47,377 nt of DNA from Bigelowiella natans CCMP2755 (Eukaryota > Cercozoa > Chlorarachniophyceae). This document shows, in pieces, positions 21,321-33,148 of this stretch. The notes under the pieces are model-generated. The model did not search any database, had not been told where the DNA came from, and worked only from the letters and a program-made list of their open reading frames with translations. Position 1 is the stretch's first letter. Each line of letters begins with the position of its first letter. The position numbers and the translations under genes were made by a program. The DNA is taken from the NCBI GenBank assembly GCA_000320545.1, contig ADNK01001011.1, positions 7,501 to 54,877 on the forward strand. The letters run 5' to 3'.

Positions 21321-24300
21321 TCAATCGTATTTGGCCTCTGGATCTCCCAGCGGAACTAATGTGATCCCTGCAACGCTGCTGCCCCCTCCCCTTCGCTTGC
21401 CAAACGAGTCCCCGCAGGTGCAGAAGACGAGGAGGAGGATGGCGAAGCTCGTCGCCAGCACGGACTTGTGCGCGTACCACGCGCGGTCGGAGCGCGTCTG
21501 GTAGCCCTTGCAGAGCTTCTGCACGCGGAATGAGACCGATCCAGAGGGCTCGAGAGGAATCACCACAAGCACCGCGCTAGCGCCTGGCTTCTCGCACTTG
21601 TACTTGAGAATCAGCTCCGCGGACTGGTCAGGCCCGACGACCATGCTGCGCGAGGCCTCCCCTTCGATTGAAGCCGAGCAGGCGCTCTCCCCCTCCAGCA
21701 GCCGAGTTTTCGCCTCTGCGTAGCCGATCTTCTGCATCCCCTGCACAGCGGTGACGTAGAACTTGGTCTCCTCCTCGCTGGAGGAGATCACCCTCGGCTC
21801 GCCCCCCTGCAGAGCGTACTGGGAGGAAGCAGTGTTTAGCTCGACGACATCATTAGCGCCCTTGGTGCTGCCGATGTTAATGAACCCGGTTCCAAGGTCG
21901 GTCACTTGGCTCTCAGCGGCCTTCGCAGCGGAGACGGGATGCGCCTTCCAGTTGACCTCATCGTGCTCGTGCCAGCCCTCGTTGTTGTCCACCTCTCCCA
22001 CGAGGGGGGCGTTTCCGGCTAGGTCATCCTCCAGGTTTTCGGTGTCCATGTTGTCAAAGCTCTCGTCCTCGAAGCCGAAGTGGCTGGCATTGCGGATGCA
22101 CTCGTCGCGCTTGTAGAGCGGGGCGGGGATCGGGTTGCCGTCGATGTCCAGGAGCTCCTGCTCGGGGAGGTCCTCCGCCTTCAGCACCAGGTAGCCGTCC
22201 TCGCACACCTCGCACTCAACGTGCACGGCCTCCTGGTCGGGCGTGACCGTGAACGACATGATGTATTCCCACATCGCTCCGAGGATGGTTTCGGACTCCT
22301 CCGGCGTCTTGTACTGCACGCAGTGCGGGATGTGCTGGTCGTACTCCGCCTCTGCACACACTTTCGTCCAAGTGTAGGACACCTTCCCGCCGTTGGACAT
22401 CGGGATGACGACGGTCACCGCGGTCTCGCCCTCCCAGACGCAGTTGTAGGTGATGTTGATTGCGTGCACCATGTTGTCGACGAGCAGCAGCATCTCGCTC
22501 TCCTGGAAGACGGACCTGAAGCCCTGTGCCTGCACGTACTCAAAGTTGTGCTGCAAGCTTGGGTTGCAGATGGGGCGGTGCGTGAATATCATCGGCTCGA
22601 GCACTGTCACGCCCTTGTCCAGGCGCAGGAAGCTGGACTTTTGGTGCCAGACGAAGAACATCGTCGAATGCTCGAAGGGGTCCACGATAAACCGGCCGCT
22701 GCGCTTTCCAGACTTGTAGGTGCTGAAGGCGTCCTGCGTGTGTCCGTCGTCGACCACGTCCGGCTGGATCATCATCTGCTGGTCTTCACCGGTGTAGTCA
22801 GTGGAGACGTACATACCGCTCGCGAGTTTCTCCTGAAGCCTCATCGCGTCTGCAAGCGAGCGGTCAGCGCGGCATATCTTGGGAACGGTGAAGGTGATGA
22901 AGCCAGATGGCCGGATGGGGATGCGCACGCTGGCCGCTGCTGTTCCGTTGTACTCGCAGTTCCATTGGATGGTGAGACTTGAGATGTCGCCCCGACGGAG
23001 GCGAAGCCCATCAGCCGCGAAGCCCTTCAGGCGAGGGCGAGCGATGGCGTCGTGGTTGTGCACGATCGGTGCGTCAAACTCGATCACCTGAGTTTGCCAC
23101 CCGTCATCCATTCGATTGAAGATAAGCCCCATCTGTCCTTGGTCAACCACCCTGTCTGCCGCATACGATATGTAGAAAGTGCTGTGAGTGGTCTCCGCCG
23201 GCACCGTGATCGCCTTCCAGTCAGGGTTGATGCGATTGCGCTGGCCGAAGTAATGACGTGTCGGATATCCATCGCGCACCACGTTGGAGGAGAACTTCGT
23301 GTAGCCGACGTTGAATCCGGGAAGGTCGACTCCGCCTTCATCGCGGGTGACCTCCAGATGAGGGTTATTGCAGGTTTTGATGAGGTGAAGATGAATCGTG
23401 CTCATGAAGACTTTCTCCCCTCTGACCCCCCTCTCGTCGATATCGTCCTGCACCAGCTTCCAGGGCAGCGCGATAGTGACGAGAGTGCTGCCGCGTTTCT
23501 TGCAGTTGTAGATGAATCCGAGCTTTGCCGCCTTCTGAGTCTGAGTGAGGTTGAAGGGGGCGGGCGTGCCGGTACCGAGCTCCGGGTCGATGATGCTGTT
23601 TCGATGCGCAGTGATCGTTGGCTCTTCGAATATTATCTTCTCCGTAAATCCTACCTGCACTTCCCTTGAGATAACGAATCGGCTAATTGGCACCTCAGGA
23701 CCCACTTCGATCAACTGGCCGTCCGATCCAATGCCCCACGAGTAGTCGTTGCGCGGAATGCCATCCTTGACGACATCGTCCAGCTCGTAGACGCCAATGT
23801 TAAGCCCGTTGACCGTGAGCAGCTTAGGCGTATGGCCCAACTCCTTCGGGTCGCAAAACTTCCTGAATGCGAAGCTCAGCGTGCCGCGGCGGACAAGGGG
23901 AAGGGTCACAATCACGTCGGCTACGCCGGCCCGGATGCAGTTGAAGGTGACGTCCAGGGAGGCGATCTCGCGGTCCTCGAGACGGTTGCCGGCCATGTAG
24001 CTGCCCCTCAGGTCGGGGAACGCGATGGGCCCCTTAGAGTCGGAGTCGGCGAAAACAGTCGGTCTTGAGTACAGCACGTGGAAGTTGTTGTTCATCCCAA
24101 TGTAGAATGTGTAATTCCTCTGACCGCCTGGAACGATAACAGCGCGCGACCGCCTGAGTTTGGTGGACGATGCTTCCTCAAGGGATTCATCAACCTCAGG
24201 GACGAAGTACTCGGGCCGCACGAAGCCGTTGTGGATGACATTGTCGCGGCCGGGGGTGGTGCCGACAGTAAATCCGGGGATGGAGTGACCTTGAGTCCTC

Positions 24301-26339
24301 TGTACTAGTCTTTGCGTCTCAGATGACACCTCGCCGGCACACTCCTTCACGAATTGAAATCGCACGTTGCCTACCGATGTATCAAAGCTCACAGCCACCT
24401 TTGTCTTCCCTGGCTCCTTGCAGTCGAATGACACGCTCAACATCGTTGGGCGCTCAGCTGTCAGTACGTTGAATTCGCCGCCGCTTCCGAGCAGATCCGC
24501 CGTCGCCTTGACGACTGTGGAGTTGTCTGTGAAGACAACCGGCCGTGAGATCTGCATTTTGCTCACGTCTGCGTCCTTCTCCAGAGAAATGTAGAAGTTT
24601 CGCGCGTCCTCATCCGGGCCGATCTTTACCGACCTGGAGTGGCCTTGGTCCCAGCCGCGCTTTACACGTCCCTTCGAAATCACGTCGGAGCCGCCACTCG
24701 TGAGACCGACTCTCAGGTCAGTCATTGAGCCGCGGGATTTCTTGCGGAAGTGGAACAGCGATGAAGAAGAAGATGATGATGATGCTGATGCTGATGATGA
24801 TGATCTCTCAAGCTGAGCATCATCGAGAAATGTGCCCTCTTCTTCGGCAGCATCATTTCTCCCAGCGAGTGCAAAGGCGTCAATCTTGGTGCAGTTCTTG
24901 TGGACGGCGAGGGTGATACGCTCATAGCCGGTCTTGCCATCCATCCCAAACTCGAAGATAATCACCATAGGGTGGACTCCTTTCGCGAGGCACTCAAAGG
25001 TAACTTCCACCTCGAGAGCGTCGCCAATGTCCGCAATGACCTCCTCATCGTCGTCAAAGAGAGATGATGAGCGGGCAGGCCTAGCATATGGCACCGGCAC
25101 CACATCACTGCCCTTTGGCAGCGCGGCGTCCTTCCATCCAACCGTGGCCCGCGCGCCCGGAGCACCATCACCGGGGGACATGACTATGGGGCGTGCCATC
25201 TTTATCTCGTCGGTGAAGCCATCTTCATTGGCCTGCGAGACGTGAAGGGTAAGCGTTGGATATATGTCCGGGGCGATCAGAGCTGATTTCTGAAGCTGCT
25301 GCTGAGACGACGATGCGGAGGAGGAAGAGGAGGAAGACTTGCTGTAATCGGCGCAGACAGCGATGGCCACTATCGCCGCGTCGTTTTTGTTCGATCTACA
25401 CTGCCAACCTTCTGATATGTGCGGATGAGAGAAACTTAAGTGGTCTCCGAGGCGACCGCCGAGGACGTGGCACCCCCCCCCCACTACTTTCTTACGTGAT
25501 GGGCATGCTGCAAGCGCCTCGCCCATCCCCTTCTCGAGGGTACGCTTCACCTCCCGTTTTGTTTTGACACAGATCGCGGACACCTTCCACTCAGCCTCGA
25601 CTGGACCACTTGCCTCGCACCTCCACGCGTACTTGTTGGTTGGGCCGCTGGACTTGACAAGGCGCTGGCTGTTGACTTTGAAGTCGCACCCCCCACCGTA
25701 CGCGATGTAGCCGTCTTTACACCGAGCAGTGCCCGTGGTGTTTCCTGCTGGGACAATAGAGGTCACAACCTCAGACCCGTCATCCAGCTTCGAGTCTGGA
25801 ATGGCGCAGACTGCCGATATCCTCTTGCTACCCCCCCCCCGGCACATGAATCCAAACTTCGACAAAGGGTTCATTACGGCGAACGAATCTGCATGAACCA
25901 AGTGAGGAGGAGGAGGAGGAGCAGGAGGAGGAGGAGGAGGAGGAGGAGGAGCAGGAGGAGGAGGAGGAGGAGGAGGAGGAGGAGGAGGAGGAGAAGGATA
26001 GACGAATAAGAACGCCAAATTGAAGCGAATTGCATTCATTGTGCTTCAGTATTTTCAGTGAAAATAAATGGTAGAAGATCAGGAATTCGAGTTCCCAAAT
26101 ATTTCACAATGCATTCAATGTGAGAGTAGAGAATGATGGCTAATTTATATATCACTCAGCACCTGCCCCAGAACACCCTCCGCTTAAAACAATCTTGCCT
26201 TTTCCGCATTTCTCCACCATAAGGGTCTTCTTTCCGGTGGAGGATTTTAAGTGAAGGCCGTGTGATACCTGCTCACCCAACAGTAGTAGCGAAGAAGAGA
26301 CAACATACAATCAGAACTTCGAGCAGAAGTAGTACACAA

Positions 26340-26380
<41 letters not shown>

Positions 26381-26913
26381 CCACTGAATATATTTGTATT
26401 CGTGTGTACGTGTGCATGCTCTAGAGGATATCATATATATGAACTTACCCCAATCTGATCTGGAGTGATTCCACCTTTCTTATTTTTCCCGATGACAACT
26501 TCGTCATTATACACTAAGTTGCTCAGTGGGTGATTGCCCTCCCCCGTACCAATCGATATATTGAACTTATTCTTCGAAAATTGACGGGATCGAGACATCT
26601 TGCCAAGCCCCCGCGCGGCCTCGGATACTTTAGACCGTCGTTGCTTTCGCTGTCGTTGCCGCTCAGTAACCATATCAGAACCAATACCAGCACTGACGTC
26701 ACTATCCAACCCTTCCCCCATGTTGTCAGAGTCGAGGTTTTCTAGTTCGTCGATTGTGTGTCCTATACCCCCTAAGCGCCCTCCCCTCGGCCTCGAAAAT
26801 TCGTCGAATAAGTTTCTCTGAGCAGAGACTATCGTAGTGCCTAGCAGTAGGATCCCCGTGATTCCCAGAAGGGCCACGGTACTCGACCGCCTACCACCCC
26901 GGAAGTCACACAT
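21321..26913 (-). CDS. large secreted, C-terminally anchored two-module repeat protein
   Basis: Predicted 1712 residues in three exons: 26913-26449, 26268-26163, 25888-21321. ATG 26913 directly follows an acceptor-like ttatttccag and opens a signal peptide (STVALLGITGILLLGTTIVSA). Exon 2 joins exon 3 to complete a Cys module (CGKGKIVLSGGC ... GFMC ... SAVCA). Two more copies follow (CKDGYIAYGGGC ... WRC ... SAICV; CPSRKKVVGGGCHVL ... GWQC ... IAVCA), together about residues 175-355. From about 385 to 1640 come roughly seven larger modules of 150-200 residues. Their consensus is N-D/N-V-V-x-D/N-G, FYIS, a RP/EP strand motif, then YNC or FNC, G-xx-V-V-IPL, and K-x-C. A single helix near 1667-1683 (VLATSFAILLLVFCTC) and a short tail end the protein. 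It reads as a type I surface protein of beta-sandwich repeats. I know no named family. A poly-Pro N-terminus in the unspliced frame is intron. Confidence 0.75.
25900..25995 (+). repeat. (GGA)n repeat, intronic (TCC)n in the sense strand
   Basis: About 30 GGA units with GCA interruptions. In the minus-strand gene this is TCC/TCCTGC, directly before the acceptor ttcatgcag of exon 3, so it supplies the pyrimidine tract. Confidence 0.85.
26341..26376 (+). repeat. (CT)n microsatellite in intron
   Basis: About 16 CT units in the first coding intron of the large surface-protein gene. Confidence 0.9.
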
Positions 26914-27773
26914 CTGGAAATAATACCACACGATTAACACAAGCCCTCAGCTGATCGTTGCGGCGAATAGTGGAACAAGATACGCAACTAGAACACTCCA
27001 CAAACTTGAAATCAGAATCTTTGCAACGACCCGATTTTTAAGTTATGAATTCGAGAGGAAAGAATACTAGGTTATCAGCGAGAGCTGAGTTTGAATTCGC
27101 TCCGCTCGCCCAATTCAGGGCGTGATAGTCGCGGGAACCCCCCGAAATCAATATACAGGTGATGAATAGATAAATCCCGTTGCCAGGAAATGCACGGAGA
27201 AATACAGGAAAGACAGAGAGCGACACGGATGTTCAGGGCTCGAGGGGGGTGGCGTCACCTTACAGTGGCACTTTCAGCACGATTTGCCGAATGCCGATGA
27301 ATTATGTTAGGAGAGTCCTGCATTTTACACTGATTCAGGAGCCAAAATGTTGTCGCTGTATATATTTATGATAATAAATCAACCTTCCACTTCATTTCTT
27401 TTCTTCGCTCGTGCGCAGGCCAAAGGTACCGCCAGCGGCGAGAAGATTTGGAGATTTTACTTTTAGTGGTTTTTTATCGTTGCGACACCTATTTTTAGAT
27501 ATTTAGGTGTAATAATACAGGACATTCAGGTACATTTTCTGGTTTCTTTTGCGAATTTCTGTCGGCTGCATAAAATAGACTGATTTTTAGGCCTACGGCA
27601 TCCACAGATAGCTAAGTATCATAGAAATGAACGGCATTTCGTGAAAATATTTTTTTGTTTTTGATGATGGAAAGCAGAGCTTAAAAAGCGTGGAAGCAAG
27701 AAGAGTAGGGAGGGAGAGGGAAAAAAGTGTACCAACTCCTAATTTCATAGCAGCAGGACTTGCGAAACATAAG
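26914..27773. other. divergent intergenic region
   Basis: Lies between the surface-protein gene (minus) and the SUGP1-like gene (plus) and should hold both promoters and 5' leaders. Acceptor-like sites immediately before both start codons suggest 5' leader introns. No other gene is supported. Confidence 0.45.
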
Positions 27774-29241
27774 ATGAAAAGGCGCAAAGTTCTCACCAAC
27801 ACTGTGCCGCCATGGGCTTCTATGCTCGAAGAGGGCAAGTCATTCACAAAGAAGAAAGAAAAATCATCTCGATCTCAGAAACCGGTTGTTGGATCAACAA
27901 CTTCCTCATCCACGCCTCCACCATCTACATCATCGTCCACCCCAGCATCTTTAGAGTCAGCTACTGCAGCAGCGCAGAGGATTGCTGCTCAACTTAATGC
28001 CCAAATTCAAGGTGGGAAGCGTCGAACATGAGGAATGTTAATCTACATTTCCGAATTTGATATGTATTACAGCAAAAAAATCCACTGCTATTTCTAATTT
28101 AGGTCAAAAACGTAAGAGAAAGAAGAGTCGCTTCGATGAAAGACCGCCTGCCTCGGACGTTAGGTATTAAACACAGTAAAGAACTGAGTTCCATCACATC
28201 AAAAAGCTATCATCTTGGCCATTGGTGCTGACTTAGTCTGTGGATGTCATTGTTGCCATCTCAATCATGTTGTCAGTGCCACCATCCCTCTTCCAAAGGA
28301 GGAAGACCCCTTGGCCTATCTCACAAATCCTGCTAAAGCACAAGTGAAACTTACTGCTGAGCTTGCAACCCATCCGACGAGGCGAAAGCACCACATCAGC
28401 GATTACCTACCAAAAGAGGTGTTCCTATTTCCTTGCTCGAATCTTTTCCTTGTACTATTCCTCCTCCACATCCCTAGAAACGGTATTTGAAGTGATAGAG
28501 TGCATCCGAGTCAGTAGCCATATCGTATGTTTAGGAATTGGAGAAATTCATGGCCAAGGCGAAGGGGCTCAAAGCGTAATTCACCGCCATCGCATATTCC
28601 GACACAGAAACTTTGTGCAAAATATATCTCATCCCACTTCACCCCCGAGATGACAACGATTCCTGAGCGAGTAATGCACTATTTTTTTTCTCAGAAAACC
28701 TAGTGAAAAGAACAAGATCAAGGCCGACAACAAAGGATTTGGAATGCTGGCGAAAATGGGTTGGAAGGAAGGATCAGGGGTACCATCATTCATCTGAACT
28801 TTAGCTAAAATCTTCCGTTTACTTATCTTCATTGAGAATCGTTTACATGGTCGCCCCCCTTATCTCCTCTTGCAGTTGGGAAAGAGTAGCAAGGGCATTA
28901 CTGCTCCTGTTGCAGCAGGTGGCAGTGCTGTGGTAAGATAATGACTATTGTGATCTTCCAGTAACAAATTTTTACGGGAAATGATCATTGTTTAAGGGAG
29001 GAGCTGGTATCGGCCACCTGGCCCCCACTGACGTAACAGAGAAAGATGATATCTTCACTCAGGTAGTTGGGTTCTATGAGGTCAATATTTTTGCTGGGTG
29101 GCGTCACACATTTTCATTTTTTCTCAGTACAAGAAACGGATGGCCCTAGCGTATCGCTATCGTCCAAATCCCCTGGGAAATCCTCGGACGCCGTACTGGG
29201 AAGATGATGGTATGAACAAAGGCGCGACTCAAAAGTTGTAA
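27774..29241 (+). CDS. SUGP1-like G-patch splicing factor
   Basis: Predicted 267 residues in eight exons: 27774-28011, 28103-28163, 28277-28418, 28535-28575, 28695-28779, 28876-28932, 28997-29062, 29128-29241. Phases agree at all junctions. The G-patch, about residues 173-215, reads NKGFGMLAKMGWKEGSG then LGKSSKGI. The tail after it (DDIFTQYKKRMALAYRYRP then NPLGNPR) is the hallmark of SUGP1/SF4 and its plant relatives. Known SUGP1 sits in early spliceosomes and recruits the helicase DHX15 through the G-patch. A basic segment (RKRKKSRF) and HHISDYLPKE-ELEKFMAKAKG precede the domain. No SURP domain is visible, so the protein is shorter than animal SUGP1 (about 645 residues). Start chosen as the first in-frame ATG after an acceptor-like site at 27750. 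Confidence 0.85.
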
Positions 29242-30041
29242 CGCAAACACCGATGCTCTTGTCAAGAAACCAGACATTTTCAAAATGCAAATTTAAAAAG
29301 CATGTAGATGCTTGTTCTCATGCGGTGCTTGCGCACACATGCCATAACAACCACGACAATGCGAAGTTCAAACAATTTTAATAATCAGTAGTGCTCAACA
29401 TGGCATGTGATGTTCGCATCGAATGACGCTGTCTCACTGTGCGCGAATGACATCGGCCTGGTGCCCACACGCAAATGCAGCATCCTTGCACATCTAGATG
29501 GCGTGTGGCTCTTGACACTCTCACCCCCCACTACTAGACTATGTAAGACTAGCTAGCTAGCCCATGAAACACACACAGCAAACTCCACGACAACTAGCTA
29601 GCTAGACGACCGCGCCGCGTTCTTGTGGCACGCAAGCTAGCAAGGTGATTGCTAGATTAGCCGAAGCTCACCCGCGACAAGGCGGGGGTTGTGAGTGAAG
29701 CAATTCAACAGGTGCGGTTGAAAGTGTCCTCAGTCACGCTCCCCCCCAATCAACCACATCATCAAGACCTAGCAGAGCAGCAAAGGAATGAAGTGATTTC
29801 AATGAAGAAAGCAAGCATTCGCAGCTCATCTCGTTTCGTCACTGTGACGATCATTTTTGCAAGATGCATGCCATCTTCCTGCTGAGACACATGTGCTTCT
29901 GTGTCTTAGAATCTTAGGAGTCCGCTGACTGAACATTGGGCTATCTGATTCACATTCACATTTGTGCTGGTTCAGAGACATCAGATTCCCCACAATCTAC
30001 CAAGAAAAAAAACGGAGAAGTTCTGGAAGTTGTGCAAAGTG
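29242..30041. other. intergenic, no gene seen
   Basis: Stretch rich in palindromic and CTAG-type words (ctagctagctag at about 29550-29610, gcatgt and gcgcac words elsewhere). Open frames here are short and do not connect to neighbours. Confidence 0.5.
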
Positions 30042-30960
30042 ATGTCGCAGATGCAGAATACTAAGAGATTCAGGTGGAAAGTGAGCACATGGCGCACAAA
30101 GTGGGGAAATCCTAGGAAATCCTGGGGAATTGTGCAATACTTAAACACGGAGTGGAAAAAATAACCAGACGTTGCCAGTTCTGCACAATCAGTTTGAGAC
30201 CAAATTCCGAATCTACGAACACGACGAATTCAGCATGGGATTGTGTGGAAGCTCCCCTGACATTGAGGTAGAAGCTCCTGAGGTCGACATGGGTTATGCC
30301 ATGCGAAAGGCAAAGGACTCTTACTATTACGTCACTCAGCAAGCAAAGGTAGCGTGATGAGCAAAGATTTCAATTTTTTAAAACGGAGAAACTAAACGAT
30401 ACGTACGTTCATCAGACTGAGAAAAACAAGATGAAGTATCCTTTCACCCTTCATGAAATGAATGACCCTGAGAAGACTAAAATTACTGACGTTCCTTCTG
30501 AGGAGGTAAAGTGGGTAGATGCTACTTGCGAGTATCTGGCCGCTCTCGATGAATGGACGATCAAAAGAGTACAAGATAACGTTTGGATTTCTGTGGTGAA
30601 ACCAACCATCGAACCAAATGTAGACAATGCAGTAAATGGTGCGGCAGAAAATGTAGAAGGTTTCAGCAGCCTTCCATACTTCATTCAAAGCAAGGTAAGA
30701 TCCTTGAAAGTCGAAAATTCTTTTTGAACATTCTTTTCGAAGACATGTGATTTCTTTCTTACAAGGCAAAAAGGACTGCTAAAGATAAAGCCATCACAAC
30801 AGCGAGAAAGAAAAGCGGATTTGACAAAAAAATTCAAGACAAAATGCTCTCCATTGCTTTGAACAACATGATTAAAGAAGGAGCTACGATCAATCCCGAA
30901 TTCAAACCACCAAAAGAAGAAGAGGAGGGCAAGGATGAGGAGAAGAAGAATGAGGCATAA
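30042..30960 (+). CDS. unrecognised 222-residue protein
   Basis: Four exons, 30042-30080, 30193-30348, 30416-30694, 30766-30960, all joined in phase 0 with good donors (AAA/GTGAGC, AAG/GTAGCG, AAG/GTAAGA). The predicted product starts MSQMQNTKRFRWK and continues FETKFRIYEHDEFSM. The middle is acidic with aromatic patches (DSYYYVTQQAK, VKWVDATCEYLAALDEW). It ends in a basic helix (RTAKDKAITTARKKSGFDKK) and a charged Glu/Lys tail (KPPKEEEEGKDEEKKNEA). No signal peptide or membrane segment. I do not recognise a family; the basic helix plus charged tail suggests a nuclear or nucleic-acid-associated role, which is inference only. The short first exon is the least certain part. Confidence 0.6.
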
Positions 30961-31890
30961 AACCAGTTACGAAGATTTTTACTGAAATATTTTTAGTCTG
31001 AGGATGATGGCGGATAATAGTGTCTGCCATTAGAATGATGAACCTCATAGTGTGCGTCAAGGTTCTAGTCTGCGTCAAGGTTCAGTTCACTAGCAAAATT
31101 ATCACCGATATCTAGCTCCGCAAATGGAGATGCAACGAGTTGTTTAATGTATTAACAACAAAGATGTAATCTGTCTAAATGCTTGATGCCAGTGTTGCAT
31201 CATTACCTTCCAACTTGCACACCCACACACCCGCACACCTGCAGACCTGCACATCTGCAATGAGCTAGTGAACACTCTAGACGTCCTGTCCATCAGCAGC
31301 AGACAAATGTGTACAAAATGCATAAGTCTAGCTAGCTAGAGGTTCTCATGTAAAATTCAAAATCATCAGATCATTCCAATTTCAATGTCTAGATGTGCTC
31401 GCTAGCTCGGACGTGCCTGCATGACGACAAATGAGAGGATTTGAATGTGGAGGTGTCTAGGTGTGTGTGTGTGTGTGTGGATGCATCAGATTGTGATGAT
31501 GGCATCGCACAAACAAATGAACACAAACTAAAACGCATCAATGGAGCACGTGTCATGGCATCTCATTGCTCCAAGCTAGCAAGACTTCAGCAGAGCGAGA
31601 GCGAACGATTTTTCTTGCGAACGTACATGTGTTGTGTGCTGATGTTTGGCATCTTGTTTTCATCGCACTGAAGACATTGGCACTGATTTGAATCATGTTC
31701 GTGTGCAGCTTAAAAAGATTTGTGTGATTAGCAATGATGACTTGGCTTGCAAATTCAACGAGCGACATGGAACATCAATGCTTATGTGGTCTGTACTAGT
31801 GTACTCGTGTAAAGAAGGCTGCAAAGAGCGACGTGTCTAGGTGTTACAAAGCTCCGAAAATTAAATTCATAAATATGCAAATCTTCGTTC
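30961..31890. other. intergenic, no gene seen
   Basis: Contains a direct repeat of tgcgtcaaggttc (31056-31068 and 31071-31083 approximately), CTAG-rich words near 31325 and a (GT)n patch at 31459-31478. Open frames at 31441-31840 show no family resemblance. Confidence 0.45.
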
Positions 31891-32771
31891 TCAGGGGGAT
31901 GCGAGCTTTGGTGAGATGCGTGCCATTGTCCATCCTTTGGAATAGTTCAGATGGAACAGATCGGAGATACTCATGTTTTCGTAATTAGATTCTTCATCAA
32001 TTTTCCATGTTATGGAAATGCTCGTCTGATCTTGAAACTGGGCTTTCATTCTGCAGTTAGAATCCATAATACGAGGCGTCCACTCTATTTCATTGGTACA
32101 GTCCGTTCCATCGCATTCAGCATAAATATCGTAGAATGTTAAAATTTCATCCGGAGGATAGCAGTTGCAGGCAAAGGTTTTTTCGTAGACAACTGTAAAT
32201 TTTATTAAATCACTCAAATCACCACTGTTCGGACAAGAGTAAGATTAAGGATTTTTTTACCATAAGGCGTCCTATATTGAGTGCCATCTTGACAGGGAAC
32301 AACTTGCGAGCTTATCTGACCAGTTTCGGTGTTTCGTTCACTAACTAAGTATGAATCTGTCTCAGCATTGTACTCCAAGGTTCCTTCGATAATCTGTCCA
32401 GACTTTACAGTGTATTGATCGCTATTTTGACGATGGTCAGGATCCAATTGAATATACTCTGTGAACATTGTCCACTGATTACCTAGCCAGGGATTGAGGA
32501 GCTGGATTAGACTCAAACCGTCATTTGACCCTAATCCAAACCAAGGGGAATAAAAGACCATGGAAGATGCAGCTGACTCTCCAACCTTCCATTTCATGCT
32601 AAGCTTAGTTATGCGTTCCACTCCCCCAGGAATAGTTCCCTGCATGTAAGCCATCCAGCCTTGCTTCAAATTCCCTCCAGAATTGTTTGAGGTTCCACTT
32701 GTCGAAGTGCTCGTACTACTATGAGCTGCGAAAAACAGAGAGATAGCGAGGAGGGTTCGAACTACGGCCAT
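31891..32771 (-). CDS. secreted beta-rich protein, possibly glutamic-peptidase (G1)-like fold
   Basis: Two exons, 32771-32261 and 32192-31891, joined in phase 1, give 270 residues. The N-terminus (MAVVRTLLAISLFFAAHSS) is a signal peptide followed by a Ser/Thr/Gly linker. The body has the order of a family of secreted concanavalin-like beta-sandwich proteins. These are a WKV strand, a hydrophobic FYSPWFGLGSNDG stretch, LIQLLNPW, an aromatic WTMFTEY strand, then SGQIIEGTLEYNAETDSY. The second exon adds Cys-rich strands (CNCYPPDEIL, CDGTDC). This resembles fungal/bacterial G1-peptidase-like sandwiches, but I cannot verify the catalytic Gln and Glu. It could simply be a carbohydrate-binding or surface protein. 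Divergent to the SCAR/WAVE gene. Confidence 0.6.
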
Positions 32772-33148
32772 CCTCGCAACTGTACAACCTTGTGACTTTA
32801 AGGCAGGAATTACTTGTATTCACGCAAGTGCACTGCAACAAATAATGTTGTGCCGAGCCGAGCTGTGAGCCTCGAAAGCTGCCGAAGAAAAAAGAAAAAC
32901 CCTCGCTCGCGTGCAAAGCAACTCACAACTTACAACTGCGGGCGATTTACATCTACGACGCTTACTTTTGAAGCCTCTATGCTTCGAAGCGCGGGGCGTA
33001 CGACTTGAGAAATCGTGAATTCGCGAAGATCCGACAAAGTCCCACCTTCTTTTCCATAGTGCGACTGGCTGGGAATTCGATGATGGCCCGAAGAATTATT
33101 TTCTACGAAAAATCTTACAATTTGTTCTGCCAAGTGAGCGAGTGAGCG
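32772..33148. promoter_or_regulatory. divergent promoter region
   Basis: Short spacer of about 380 bases between the start of the secreted-protein gene (minus) and SCAR/WAVE (plus). It must hold both promoters and leaders. No individual element is certain. The aattcgcga words near 33020 are the only palindromic texture I notice. Confidence 0.4.

Noticed and set aside
22080-22982. Plus-strand 300-residue frame inside the surface-protein gene
   Set aside because: Antisense shadow in a GC-rich exon; alternative-codon start and no domain resemblance.
25889-26039. Poly-proline secreted-protein start MNAIRFNLAFLF plus Pro run
   Set aside because: It is intron: exon 2 and the signal-peptide exon upstream splice in phase past it and complete a Cys module.
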